Assembly: GCA_035317605.1 (NCBI GenBank)
Contig: DATHGT010000349.1
Location: forward strand, 1 to 16,171
Direction: 5' to 3'
From: DATHGT01 sp035317605
GTDB lineage: Bacteria > Methylomirabilota > Methylomirabilia > Rokubacteriales > CSP1-6
Length of the DNA stretch: 16,171 nucleotides
Below are positions 1 through 6,786 of the stretch, in pieces. The position numbers and the translations under genes were made by a program. The notes beneath the pieces were generated by a model, which was not told where the DNA came from, did no database searches, and saw only the letters and a list, made by a program, of their open reading frames with translations. Position 1 is the stretch's first letter. Each line of letters opens with the position of its first letter.

Positions 1-2
1 TT

Positions 3-107
3 CAGCCGCTCGTCGGCTTCCTGCCGAATCAGGCCGAAGCGGTCGTGCTCAAGCCCACGTCCGCCGACGGGTTCCAGCTCGTGGGCCGGATCGCATCGTC
101 GCGCTGA
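3..107 (+). CDS. 3' end of an unidentified gene (cut by window start)
   Basis: An open frame runs in from the left edge with no stop and ends at TGA 105-107, giving 34 residues that finish in GRIASSR. The visible tail has no motif I recognise. It is followed after 25 bases by the Uma2-like gene on the same strand, so the two may share a transcript. Because only the tail is visible, the reading rests on frame openness and its position just upstream of another gene's ribosome site. Function cannot be assigned. Confidence 0.4.
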   Translation, partial: QPLVGFLPNQAEAVVLKPTSADGFQLVGRIASSR

Positions 108-132
108 CGGCAACTGTATCTATGAGGACACA

Positions 133-750
133 TTGACCGAGGGCCTTGAGCTGTTTAGCCTTTGTCTCGTGCCGCCTCCCCTTCCCCTCAAGACGAAGCG
201 GTGGACTCGTTTCCAGTACGAGCGGGCGATCGATCGCGGCATCTTCCATGAGGACGATCGTCTGGAGCTGCTCGACGGCGTGCTGGTCGTCAAGGAGCCT
301 CAGGGGGAGCGTCACGCGGTCGCCGTCGACTTGGTGGCGCTAGCCTTACGCCGTGCGTTCGGCGAAGGATGGCTCGTGCGGACGCAGGTGCACTTCGCCT
401 CGGGCCGCCTGTCGCGCCCCGAGCCTGACGTGTACGTCGTGCACGGATCGCCCCGTCAATATCTCCGCGCGGCTCCCCAGCGACCAGCGTTGACCGTGGA
501 AGTTTCGGACAGCCGCCTCGCCGTTGATCGCCGGTGGAAAAGCGCGATCTACGCTCGGGCCGGCATCGAAGACTACTGGATCGTCAACCTCAGGGCTTCG
601 GAAGTCGAGGTTCGTCGCGATCCGGGCCGGCTCCCTCGGCCGGAGCGCGGGACCGGGTATCGGTCGATCCGGACGTTTCGCGCTCCGTCGGTCATCGTTC
701 CGCTCGCGCTGCCGGGCGGCCGCATCGCGGTCGCCGATCTCGTACCGTAG
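133..750 (+). CDS. Uma2-family (DUF820) putative endonuclease
   Basis: This 205-residue protein has the layout of the Uma2/DUF820 family, which has a PD-(D/E)XK restriction-endonuclease-like fold. An N-terminal segment (residues 25-50: FQYER...LELLDG) leads into the strand PEPDV (D99), then LTVEVSDS (E123), K136, and the family-typical YARAGIEDYWIVNL near 140-153. D99, E123 and K136 are plausible catalytic positions. The family is widespread in cyanobacteria and soil bacteria, usually in many copies. Its in vivo role is not settled and nuclease activity is inferred from the fold. I chose the TTG start at 133 because GAGG at 124-127 sits five bases upstream. A GTG at 169 is the alternative and would still keep the whole domain. 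The next gene begins 20 bases downstream with its own strong ribosome site. Confidence 0.85.
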   Translation: MTEGLELFSLCLVPPPLPLKTKRWTRFQYERAIDRGIFHEDDRLELLDGVLVVKEPQGERHAVAVDLVALALRRAFGEGWLVRTQVHFASGRLSRPEPDVYVVHGSPRQYLRAAPQRPALTVEVSDSRLAVDRRWKSAIYARAGIEDYWIVNLRASEVEVRRDPGRLPRPERGTGYRSIRTFRAPSVIVPLALPGGRIAVADLVP

Positions 751-760
751 GTCCACACAA

Positions 761-765
761 GGAGG
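761..765 (+). promoter_or_regulatory. Ribosome binding site GGAGG deciding the start at 771
   Basis: GGAGG lies five bases before ATG 771. The reading frame is open far upstream, back into the Uma2-like gene, so this site and the signal peptide that begins at the ATG fix the true start. Confidence 0.85.
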
Positions 766-770
766 ACGTC

Positions 771-1430
771 ATGAACAACCGAACGATCTGGGTGGTGTTG
801 GTGTCGGTGGCGATGTTGTCACTCGGCGGGAGCGCGGTCGTGTACGCGCAGGGCGACATGAGCTTCTTCGTGACCAGCGCGGGCTCGGGAAAGGGCGCCG
901 ACCTCGGCGGACTCGCCGGCGCGGACCAGCATTGCCAGATGCTGGCGCAGTCGGCGGGCGCGGGCGGCAAGACCTGGCGCGCGTACCTGAGCACGCAGGG
1001 CGCGGGCGCGGTCAACGCGCGTGACCGCATCGGCAAGGGCCCCTGGAAGAACGCCAAGGGCGAGACGATCGCCAAGGACGTCGCCGAGCTTCACGGCACC
1101 AACAACATCAGCAAGCAGACCGCGCTGACCGAGAAGGGCGCCATGGTCAACGGCCGGGGCGACACACCCAACATGCACGACATCCTGACCGGCTCCCAGC
1201 CTGACGGCACCGCGTTCGCCGCCGGCGACGACCGCACGTGTGGCAACTGGGCGAAGAGCGGCCAGGGCGCGGCGATGGTCGGCCATCACGATCGGCAGGG
1301 CTTGCGCGACGACGACGCGTCGAAGTCCTGGAACTCCTCGCACCCATCGCGCGGCCCCGACGGCGGCTGCAGCCAGAACGACCTCAAGAGCACCGGCGGC
1401 AACGGCCTGTACTACTGCTTCGCCAATTGA
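771..1430 (+). CDS. Secreted endostatin/C-type-lectin-like protein
   Basis: A 219-residue exported protein. Residues 1-26 form a signal peptide (NNR, then a hydrophobic stretch, ending VVYA before QG). The mature part starts with FFVTSAGSGKGADLGGL followed by ADQHC (C55) and WRAYLST, continues through LTGSQPDGT, C157-GNW and SWNSSHPS, and ends in GLYYCFAN (C216). The pattern resembles the bacterial relatives of the collagen XV/XVIII endostatin domain, a C-type-lectin-like fold. Four cysteines (55, 157, 200, 216) would allow the two nested disulfides of that fold. It probably acts outside the cytoplasm; ligand and role are unknown. The start at ATG 771 is supported by GGAGG at 761-765. A strong hairpin begins 14 bases after the stop. 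Confidence 0.75.
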   Translation: MNNRTIWVVLVSVAMLSLGGSAVVYAQGDMSFFVTSAGSGKGADLGGLAGADQHCQMLAQSAGAGGKTWRAYLSTQGAGAVNARDRIGKGPWKNAKGETIAKDVAELHGTNNISKQTALTEKGAMVNGRGDTPNMHDILTGSQPDGTAFAAGDDRTCGNWAKSGQGAAMVGHHDRQGLRDDDASKSWNSSHPSRGPDGGCSQNDLKSTGGNGLYYCFAN

Positions 1431-1442
1431 CCGATGACCGAC

Positions 1443-1470
1443 ATGGGGGGCCTAGCCACGGGCCCCCCAA
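1443..1470 (+). terminator. Terminator-like GC hairpin after the lectin-like gene
   Basis: A perfect stem pairs T-G6-CC (1444-1452) with GG-C6-A (1461-1469) around the eight-base loop TAGCCACG. It is followed by AAACCCCCC rather than a T-tract, so it is not a textbook intrinsic terminator. It lies 14 bases after the stop of the lectin-like gene and about 30 bases before the UbiD start. The same element, with a loop differing by one base, follows the tRNA pair at 14847. A shorter-looped relative follows the SRP RNA at 15303. Confidence 0.6.
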
Positions 1471-1500
1471 ACCCCCCTGTCGCTTTCACGGAGGATCGCG

Positions 1501-3030
1501 ATGAAGAAGGACGTGTCCAGTCTGCGCTCGACTCTCGACTACCTCGACTCGATCGGGGAGCTGGTCACCACCGACGTGGAGGTGGATCCGGATCTCGAGG
1601 TCGCGGCGATCCAGAAGCATTTCGACGGGGGGGCCGCGCTGCTCTTCAACAAGGTGAAGGGCTATCCGAACGCGCGGATCTGCAACAACCTCTTCGCCAG
1701 CGCCGAGCGCATCAGCCGGCTCTTCGGCGTCGACGATCCGCGGCTGTTCAAGCACCGGGCGGTCGAGGCGATCCGCGAACCCATCCCGCCCGTGGAAGTG
1801 AAGGACGGGCCGTGCCAGGAAGTCGTGCTCACCAAGAACTTCGACGTGTGGGACGTGGTGCCGATGATCTCGCACGCCAAGAGCGATCCCGGCCGCACGC
1901 TCGGCGCCGGCACCACCGTGGTCCGCGGGAAGTACTTCTGGGGCGGCTCCCACATCGGCTACAACCGGATGAACTTCCGCGGCCCCGACTACTCGAGCTT
2001 TCAGATCTCGCCGGGCTCGCACATGGACCAGGTGGCCACCGAGTGGTTCCGCAAGGGACCGATCCCCGTGACCGTCAACATCGGGGTGCCGCCCGCCTGC
2101 ACGGCCATGGCCGGCTCCGGGTTCACCTACGTGATCCTGCCGCGCGGCTGCGACGAGCTCGGGGTGGCCGGCGCGCTCCAGGGCTATCCCGTCGAGGTCG
2201 TGAAGGCGCGGACCCAGGACGCGTGGTCGATCGCCAGCGCCGAGTACGTGATCGAGGGCTACCTCGACACCACCCAGAAGGTCTGGGAGAGCCCGCTGGC
2301 CGAGAAGGACGACGAGCAGGGCAAGTATCCGTTCCATCCCGAGTGGTCCGGCTACATGGGCAAGGCGTATCGAACCTATAAATTCCAGGCGACGGCCGTC
2401 ACCCACCGCGCGGACCGGCCGCTCTACTACGGGCTCATCGTGCACGGCATGGACGAGCACTTCATCGACGGGCTCATGCGCGAGGCGTGCTTCCTGGAGC
2501 TGGCCGAGCGCATCGTGCCCGGACTCTGCGTCGACACCCACATCCCCATGGGCATGACGGACTGGGGCGGCGTGATCTTCCAGGTGAAGAAGCGCCGCGG
2601 CCGCGACGAGGGCCTGCAGCGCAACATCCTCACCGCGGCGCTCGCGATCTCGCTGGGCGCGCGTCTCGGCATCGTGGTCGACGAGGACGTCGACATCTAC
2701 AACGTCGAGGACGTGCTGTGGGCGCTGACCACGCGGGTGAATCCGAAAGAAGACATCCTGACGGTCTGCGAGGGCGGGTTCGGCCAGACCTTCCAGCCCG
2801 CCGAGCGCAGCTCGGCCGGCGAGCGCCAGTGGACCCAGGCCAACATCCGCTTCTCGGGAGCGATGGGCATCGACGCCACCCGCCCCTTCATCCACAAGGA
2901 CGCCTTCGAGCGCGCCCGCTACAACATCGAGGTCGTCGACCTCGCCAAGTTCTACTCACCCGAGCAGATCGCGAAGGCCAAGGCGGGCCAGCGCGACTAC
3001 GCCAAGTTCCTCGCCGATCGAGGCATTTGA
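1501..3030 (+). CDS. UbiD-family prenyl-FMN-dependent (de)carboxylase
   Basis: A 509-residue protein matching the UbiD family, whose members use prenylated FMN and a metal to decarboxylate or carboxylate aromatic and alpha,beta-unsaturated acids in the cytoplasm. Visible family landmarks are the N-terminal domain with LRSTLDYLDSIGEL and LLFNKVKG; HIGYNRMNF, where R156 matches the catalytic Arg; PGSHMD followed by PIPVTVNIG; LPRGCDELGVAGAL; AVTHRADRPLYY near 300-310; and a C-terminal oligomerisation region. At the usual EGPxGE acid motif it reads YPFHPEWSGY (276-285), so the second Glu is E281 but the first appears to be Tyr. Length is normal for the family. GGAGG at 1490-1494 supports ATG 1501. 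No UbiX-like prenyltransferase is in the window, so the cofactor must come from elsewhere. The substrate is unknown; nearby oxygenases suggest an aromatic acid. The gene ends one base before a convergent gene. Confidence 0.9.
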   Translation: MKKDVSSLRSTLDYLDSIGELVTTDVEVDPDLEVAAIQKHFDGGAALLFNKVKGYPNARICNNLFASAERISRLFGVDDPRLFKHRAVEAIREPIPPVEVKDGPCQEVVLTKNFDVWDVVPMISHAKSDPGRTLGAGTTVVRGKYFWGGSHIGYNRMNFRGPDYSSFQISPGSHMDQVATEWFRKGPIPVTVNIGVPPACTAMAGSGFTYVILPRGCDELGVAGALQGYPVEVVKARTQDAWSIASAEYVIEGYLDTTQKVWESPLAEKDDEQGKYPFHPEWSGYMGKAYRTYKFQATAVTHRADRPLYYGLIVHGMDEHFIDGLMREACFLELAERIVPGLCVDTHIPMGMTDWGGVIFQVKKRRGRDEGLQRNILTAALAISLGARLGIVVDEDVDIYNVEDVLWALTTRVNPKEDILTVCEGGFGQTFQPAERSSAGERQWTQANIRFSGAMGIDATRPFIHKDAFERARYNIEVVDLAKFYSPEQIAKAKAGQRDYAKFLADRGI

Positions 3031-3031
3031 C

Positions 3032-3385
3032 TCAGCGCCAGTGGCCCTCGACCCAGACGTAGCCTCCTGGGCGGGCGGCCCAGTGGCCGGGGGCCCAGAC
3101 GCGCCGCGGGCCGGGAGGGACGACCCAGTGCCCGGGGGCCCACACGTAAGCGCGGCGGCCCCGGTGCCACGTCCAGTGTCCGGCGACCCACAAGTGAGCG
3201 GGACTCGGCTGGGCGATGATGACCTCGGTTTGCGGCGGAGGCGGAGCCGGATACGACGGCACCACGATTTCGGGGGCCGGCGGCGCGACCGCCACGGGCG
3301 GGGGCGGCGGGGGCGGCTGCACGACGCAGCCCGCGAGGACCAGCACGATCACCAGGCACGCCGCCGGAGTCGGGTGCTTGCTCAT
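3032..3385 (-). CDS. WXXGXW-repeat lipoprotein
   Basis: A 117-residue predicted lipoprotein. A short basic start and hydrophobic stretch end in the lipobox LAGC, with C20 as the lipid-modified residue. A proline-rich spacer (residues 23-52) follows, then four copies of a Trp/Gly/His motif: LWVAGHW, YVWAPGHW, VWAPGHW and YVWVEGHW (about 65-116). This is the WXXGXW (YXWXXGHW) repeat family of envelope proteins, whose molecular role is unknown; the proline stalk suggests a surface- or periplasm-exposed repeat domain held in a membrane. ATG 3385 is preceded by AAGGAG at 3391-3396, five bases away. The same frame stays open far upstream, but that part is the shadow of the neighbouring gene. It lies 65 bases after the stop of the membrane-anchored gene on the same strand and may be co-transcribed. 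Confidence 0.85.
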   Translation of the reverse strand: MSKHPTPAACLVIVLVLAGCVVQPPPPPPPVAVAPPAPEIVVPSYPAPPPPQTEVIIAQPSPAHLWVAGHWTWHRGRRAYVWAPGHWVVPPGPRRVWAPGHWAARPGGYVWVEGHWR

Positions 3386-3450
3386 GGCGTCTCCTTTCAG
3401 ATACTGCACGCCCATTGCACCCTCGCCGGCCGACTCCGTCAACCGAAGCG

Positions 3451-4368
3451 TCAGAACCCGGCGTCCTTCTCCAGCGCGGTCGGCTCGAACGTGGCGGGCG
3501 AGGCCAGCTCGCCTTCCTCGAAGTAGAACTCGGTGGTGACCTCGACGGTCAGCGGCAGGAACATGTGAGCCCCCGTGACGTGGCCCTGCGCGGCGACCTT
3601 GTCCTTCGCGAGGAGTCGCCGGTCCGGCGTGTTCCCCCGATCGAGGATCTTGATCGAGACGCCACGCCCGAGCTCCTCGCTGGTGAAGGCATGGCCGGAG
3701 ACCTTGACCCCGACGAGCTGGTCGAAGTCCGGCGGCTGGGCGATCCGGTGGGCCAGGAACAACTCCGAGCCCTTGCCGAAGAGGATGTAGTCGAGCGTGT
3801 CGGACTTGACACTCGCCGCCTTGTCGCCGATCTCCTGGGCGTAGATCACGCGCGTGATGGTCACCTCGACGCCGGTGAGCCGGTCGAGCTGCACTCCGCC
3901 CCGCTCCAGGTGGCCGCGAAAGAGGGTGCCGCCGAACGACCGCCGGGGTGGAGGGTCGGTGCCGAACACACGCGAGAGCACGAACACGTCGCGCGGCGCC
4001 AGCGTGTACATCGTGACGTCGGGATGGACCCGCCGATCGTCGACGTAGACCTTGCTCACGCTCTGCCCGCCCTTCGCGAGGGTGGCCTCGAGGATCACCT
4101 GAAAGCGGTGCTCGCCGTCGAACATGGGCAGGTGGGAGAGGTAGATCGCCTGCCGGCCCACGACCATCATGTTGTGGACGCCGCAGTCCGGGTGCTTGAC
4201 GTCTCGCTTGGCTCGCGGATGACATTCGTCGGCCGCCGGCTCTCCGCTCGACACGACGAACAGCCCGGTCATGACCGCCATCGCGGCCGCGCACGCGGCG
4301 ATCACGAGCGGTCGTGGACGCACCTTTGATGCGGTGGTTTTCTCGCGGGGCTTGCTGTCCATCGCCAT
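3451..4368 (-). CDS. Membrane-anchored protein of unknown function
   Basis: A 305-residue protein with a basic N-terminus (residues 1-20) and one hydrophobic helix (about 20-41), then a soluble domain predicted outside the cytoplasm. The soluble part starts with a Cys pair (C49, C62) and a conserved-looking stretch HNMMVVGRQAIYLSHLPMF (65-83) followed by EHRFQVILEATL. I recall similar stretches only in uncharacterised proteins, so no function is assigned. Two ATGs, at 4368 and 4362, are possible. The purine run GAGGGAGG (4378-4371) gives acceptable spacing for either, and the difference is only two residues. The gene is divergent from the nucleotidyl cyclase gene, with 84 bases between them, and lies upstream of the WXXGXW lipoprotein. 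Confidence 0.8.
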   Translation of the reverse strand: MAMDSKPREKTTASKVRPRPLVIAACAAAMAVMTGLFVVSSGEPAADECHPRAKRDVKHPDCGVHNMMVVGRQAIYLSHLPMFDGEHRFQVILEATLAKGGQSVSKVYVDDRRVHPDVTMYTLAPRDVFVLSRVFGTDPPPRRSFGGTLFRGHLERGGVQLDRLTGVEVTITRVIYAQEIGDKAASVKSDTLDYILFGKGSELFLAHRIAQPPDFDQLVGVKVSGHAFTSEELGRGVSIKILDRGNTPDRRLLAKDKVAAQGHVTGAHMFLPLTVEVTTEFYFEEGELASPATFEPTALEKDAGF

Positions 4369-4452
4369 GTCCTCCCTCGAACGCTCTCGGCCTCGGGGCC
4401 GCCGCCGAATCTCGTCTCGGGTATCCTACCCCGTCATGAGGGGCCCGCGCCC
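4369..4452. promoter_or_regulatory. Divergent promoter region between the 305-aa gene and the cyclase gene
   Basis: Eighty-four bases separate two divergent starts, so both promoters must lie here or overlap the coding ends. On the plus strand GGGTATCCT contains a -10-like TATCCT at 4422-4427, but no good -35 box is visible. GAGGGG at 4438-4443 is the probable ribosome site for the GTG at 4453, with a nine-base spacer. Confidence 0.35.
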
Positions 4453-5754
4453 GTGAGCACGCCGATCAAGCGCAAGCTGGCCGCGATCCTGGCGGCCGAC
4501 GTCGCCGGCTACTCCCGACTGATGGAAGCGGACGAGGAAGGGACGCTGCGCCTGCTCGCCGCCCACCGCGCGGTCGTCGACTCGATCATCGAGCTCCACG
4601 ACGGGCGGGTGGTGAACACCGCCGGCGACAGCGTGCTCGCCGAGTTCGCGAGCCCGGTCGAGGCCGTGCGCGCCGCCGGCGAGATCCAGGACGCGCTCAG
4701 GACCCGCAACGAAAGCCTTCCCGAGCCGAAGCGGATGCACTTCCGCATCGGCGTTCACCTGGGCGACGTCATGATCAAGGGCGACGATCTGCTGGGGGAC
4801 GGCGTCAACGTGGCGGCCCGTCTCCAGGCCATGGCCGAGCCCGGCGGCATCTGCATTTCGTCGAGCATCTTCGACCAGATCGAGGGAAAGCTCTCGCTGC
4901 GCTTCCAGGACATCGGCGAGCAGTCGCTCAAGAACATCGCGCGCCCGGTGCGGGCGTTCGTGCTGCGCGGCCCCGCGGCGCCGGCTCCCGTGCGGACGGC
5001 GACGACGCGCGGGGGCCGGCGGCGCCGCGGCGTGCTGGCCGCCATGATCGGCGGCGGGCTCGTGGTGGCGGCGGCCGGCGCCTACGTCGGCGGGTTCGTC
5101 CCGGACTTCGGCGCTCGTGCGCGAAAGGAAGCGGCGGCCTGGAAGACGGTGCGTACGGTCCGCGACGTCCCGGCGCTGGAGGGCTATCTGGCCGCGCACC
5201 CCGACGGCGCTCACGCCCCCGAGGCGCGCGAGCGGATCTCGGGGCTGCTCGCCGAAGCCCGGCAGGCGGTGGAAGCCGAGCGCGCGCGCTTGAAGGCCGG
5301 AGAAGCGGAGGCCGCGCGTCTTCGGGCCGAGGCCGAGGCGGCTCGCGTCAAGCTCGAAGCCGACGCCGCGAAGAAGCGGACGGAGACCCGTCCGACGCCG
5401 GACGCCGTCGCGCCCGCGCCGCCGCGCGCGCGCCAGACGCGATTCGACGGCGCCTGGGTCGGCGAGATGAACTGCCCGGAGTGGCGCGGCCGGCCCGGCA
5501 TCCAGCGCCCTCAGCGGGCGGCCGTTCAAAACGGCGAGATGACGATCGAGATGACGGTGCCCGGACGCCCACGGCCGTTCCACCGCTCGGGCAGGATCGC
5601 CGACGACGATTCGGTCGAGCTGCGCGGACCCGGCGTCGGCGCGACCGGCAAGCTGTTCGAGATCGTCTTCAAGGGCCGATTCTCGACGAACGGGTTCACT
5701 GCGCAGGCCGAGCCGCCGGGCCGGCCTTGCGCGCTTCAGCTCTCTCGCGAGTGA
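4453..5754 (+). CDS. Class III adenylate/guanylate cyclase with C-terminal extension
   Basis: A 433-residue protein. Residues 1-172 are a class III nucleotidyl cyclase domain of the KRKLAAILAADVAGYSRLM type: the metal-binding Asp residues are D16 and D59 (NTAGDSVLAEF), and the transition-state pair is N119 and R123 (NVAARL). Catalysis therefore looks intact, making cAMP or possibly cGMP from the nucleotide triphosphate. An arginine cluster (189-192) precedes a single transmembrane helix (194-211). Residues 228-266 match a helical AW...YLAAHPDG...A..RI motif known from other multidomain bacterial proteins. A charged coiled coil (about 266-310), a proline linker, and a beta-rich domain beginning FDGAWVGEMNC (331-433) follow. 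The positive-inside rule places the cyclase in the cytoplasm and the C-terminal part outside, so the latter may sense something. The GTG start is supported by GAGGGG nine bases upstream. The 3' end overlaps the convergent exosortase gene by 59 bases. Confidence 0.88.
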   Translation: MSTPIKRKLAAILAADVAGYSRLMEADEEGTLRLLAAHRAVVDSIIELHDGRVVNTAGDSVLAEFASPVEAVRAAGEIQDALRTRNESLPEPKRMHFRIGVHLGDVMIKGDDLLGDGVNVAARLQAMAEPGGICISSSIFDQIEGKLSLRFQDIGEQSLKNIARPVRAFVLRGPAAPAPVRTATTRGGRRRRGVLAAMIGGGLVVAAAGAYVGGFVPDFGARARKEAAAWKTVRTVRDVPALEGYLAAHPDGAHAPEARERISGLLAEARQAVEAERARLKAGEAEAARLRAEAEAARVKLEADAAKKRTETRPTPDAVAPAPPRARQTRFDGAWVGEMNCPEWRGRPGIQRPQRAAVQNGEMTIEMTVPGRPRPFHRSGRIADDDSVELRGPGVGATGKLFEIVFKGRFSTNGFTAQAEPPGRPCALQLSRE

Positions 5755-6775
5755 CTCGCAGCGGGGCTTCCCCGGCCGGCGTCGCGAACCACGCCCGAGA
5801 GGGTCGGGCGAGCAAGAGCCAGAGGCTCGGGCCGGCGGCCAGCGACAGGAAGTCGTTGGCGATCTGGAATACCGGGACGAGCCCCCGAGCACTCCACCCC
5901 AAGATGATCACGACAGCTGTCGCGGCGCTGTGGAGCACGAAGAGCGCGGCCAAGCCGCAGAGGGCGAGGCGCAGCCGCCGGCCGAGCGCGATCGGCGAAG
6001 CGAGGATCAGCGCCAGGAAGGGGACGATGTTCAGGGTCTGCGCCGCGACCTCGAGGCGGAACCCTCCGGATGGTAGGCCGACGTCGAGATGGCGGAAAAG
6101 GTCGGCGGCCGTCAGACGCAGGGTCTCGATCGGTATCCCGACGAGCGTCGTGAGCACCGCGTTGACGGAGTAGACGAGCGCCACGAGGTACCGATCGAAG
6201 AGCACGTACCAACCCGCGAGCAGCAGGACGACCAAGATCGCCACGAGACCGACGAACCGCAGCGGGATCCTGGGAAAGTAGTGGAGGTCACGGACGACCC
6301 AGAGCGCCCACACGCCGACCAGGAAGAGCGGAACCACGGTGCCCCACATCGGAATGTGGACGAAGCCGAACGCGAAGGGCGCATAGGCGAAGAACCACGC
6401 CAGCATGACGAGACGGACGACGTTGGCGAGCGCGATCGCCACCAACCCGAGCCCGGCGCCCTTCAGGCGATCGCGCCCGCTGGCGGGCGTCGCCAGGACG
6501 GCGGCGAGCAGGAAGGTGACGGCCGCGAAGCCGAAGCAGTTCGGCGTGATCTCCTGGGCCGAACCGTAGAGCTTCACGACCGTCCCGTCGACCTGTGCCG
6601 GCAGCCTGACCAGGCCGCCGAGCCCGTACCCGAGCCCGGCGGCCAAACGCTCGGTCAACCACAGAACCGGGGCGCTCCGCTCCCCGGCCCACTGGAAGAA
6701 GGAGAGGACCACCCCCCAGCCGAGAAACGCGGCGACGCCGGGCCACAGGGAAAGAGGAGCTTCCCGCGACTTCAC
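5696..6775 (-). CDS. Exosortase/archaeosortase-family membrane protein
   Basis: A 359-residue polytopic membrane protein. The three residues that mark exosortases and archaeosortases are all present in the right order: C80 in EITPNCFGFAAV, R121 in ALANVVRLVML, and H140 in GFVHIPMWG. Family members are transpeptidase-like enzymes that cut a C-terminal sorting signal and pass the protein to the cell envelope. After the His motif there are roughly 200 further residues with several more hydrophobic segments (about 150-160, 173-192, 250-263, 270-292, 309-323), longer than a minimal exosortase. I chose the GTG at 6775, which lies 11 bases after the upstream gene's stop; no clear ribosome site is visible, so translational coupling is likely. 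The frame upstream of this point is the shadow of that gene. No PEP-CTERM-like substrate is seen in the window. Its 3' end lies antisense inside the cyclase gene. Confidence 0.82.
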   Translation of the reverse strand: MKSREAPLSLWPGVAAFLGWGVVLSFFQWAGERSAPVLWLTERLAAGLGYGLGGLVRLPAQVDGTVVKLYGSAQEITPNCFGFAAVTFLLAAVLATPASGRDRLKGAGLGLVAIALANVVRLVMLAWFFAYAPFAFGFVHIPMWGTVVPLFLVGVWALWVVRDLHYFPRIPLRFVGLVAILVVLLLAGWYVLFDRYLVALVYSVNAVLTTLVGIPIETLRLTAADLFRHLDVGLPSGGFRLEVAAQTLNIVPFLALILASPIALGRRLRLALCGLAALFVLHSAATAVVIILGWSARGLVPVFQIANDFLSLAAGPSLWLLLARPSRAWFATPAGEAPLRVTRERAEARKAGPAARPAQ

Positions 6776-6786
6776 GGCGTCAGACG

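Noticed and set aside
1486..2895. Open frame of 469 codons on the minus strand
   Set aside because: It lies fully antisense to the UbiD gene, is rich in Arg/Ala/Gly/His/Asp low-complexity sequence, has no ribosome site and matches no family. It is a high-GC shadow.
3386..4294. N-terminal extension of the WXXGXW lipoprotein frame
   Set aside because: It overlaps the 305-residue gene in another frame; the lipoprotein signal and AAGGAG site fix the start at 3385.
4436..4456. Six-codon leader frame (MRGPRP) overlapping the cyclase GTG
   Set aside because: It is short and its ATG lies within the ribosome-site region of the cyclase; translation coupling is possible but unsupported.
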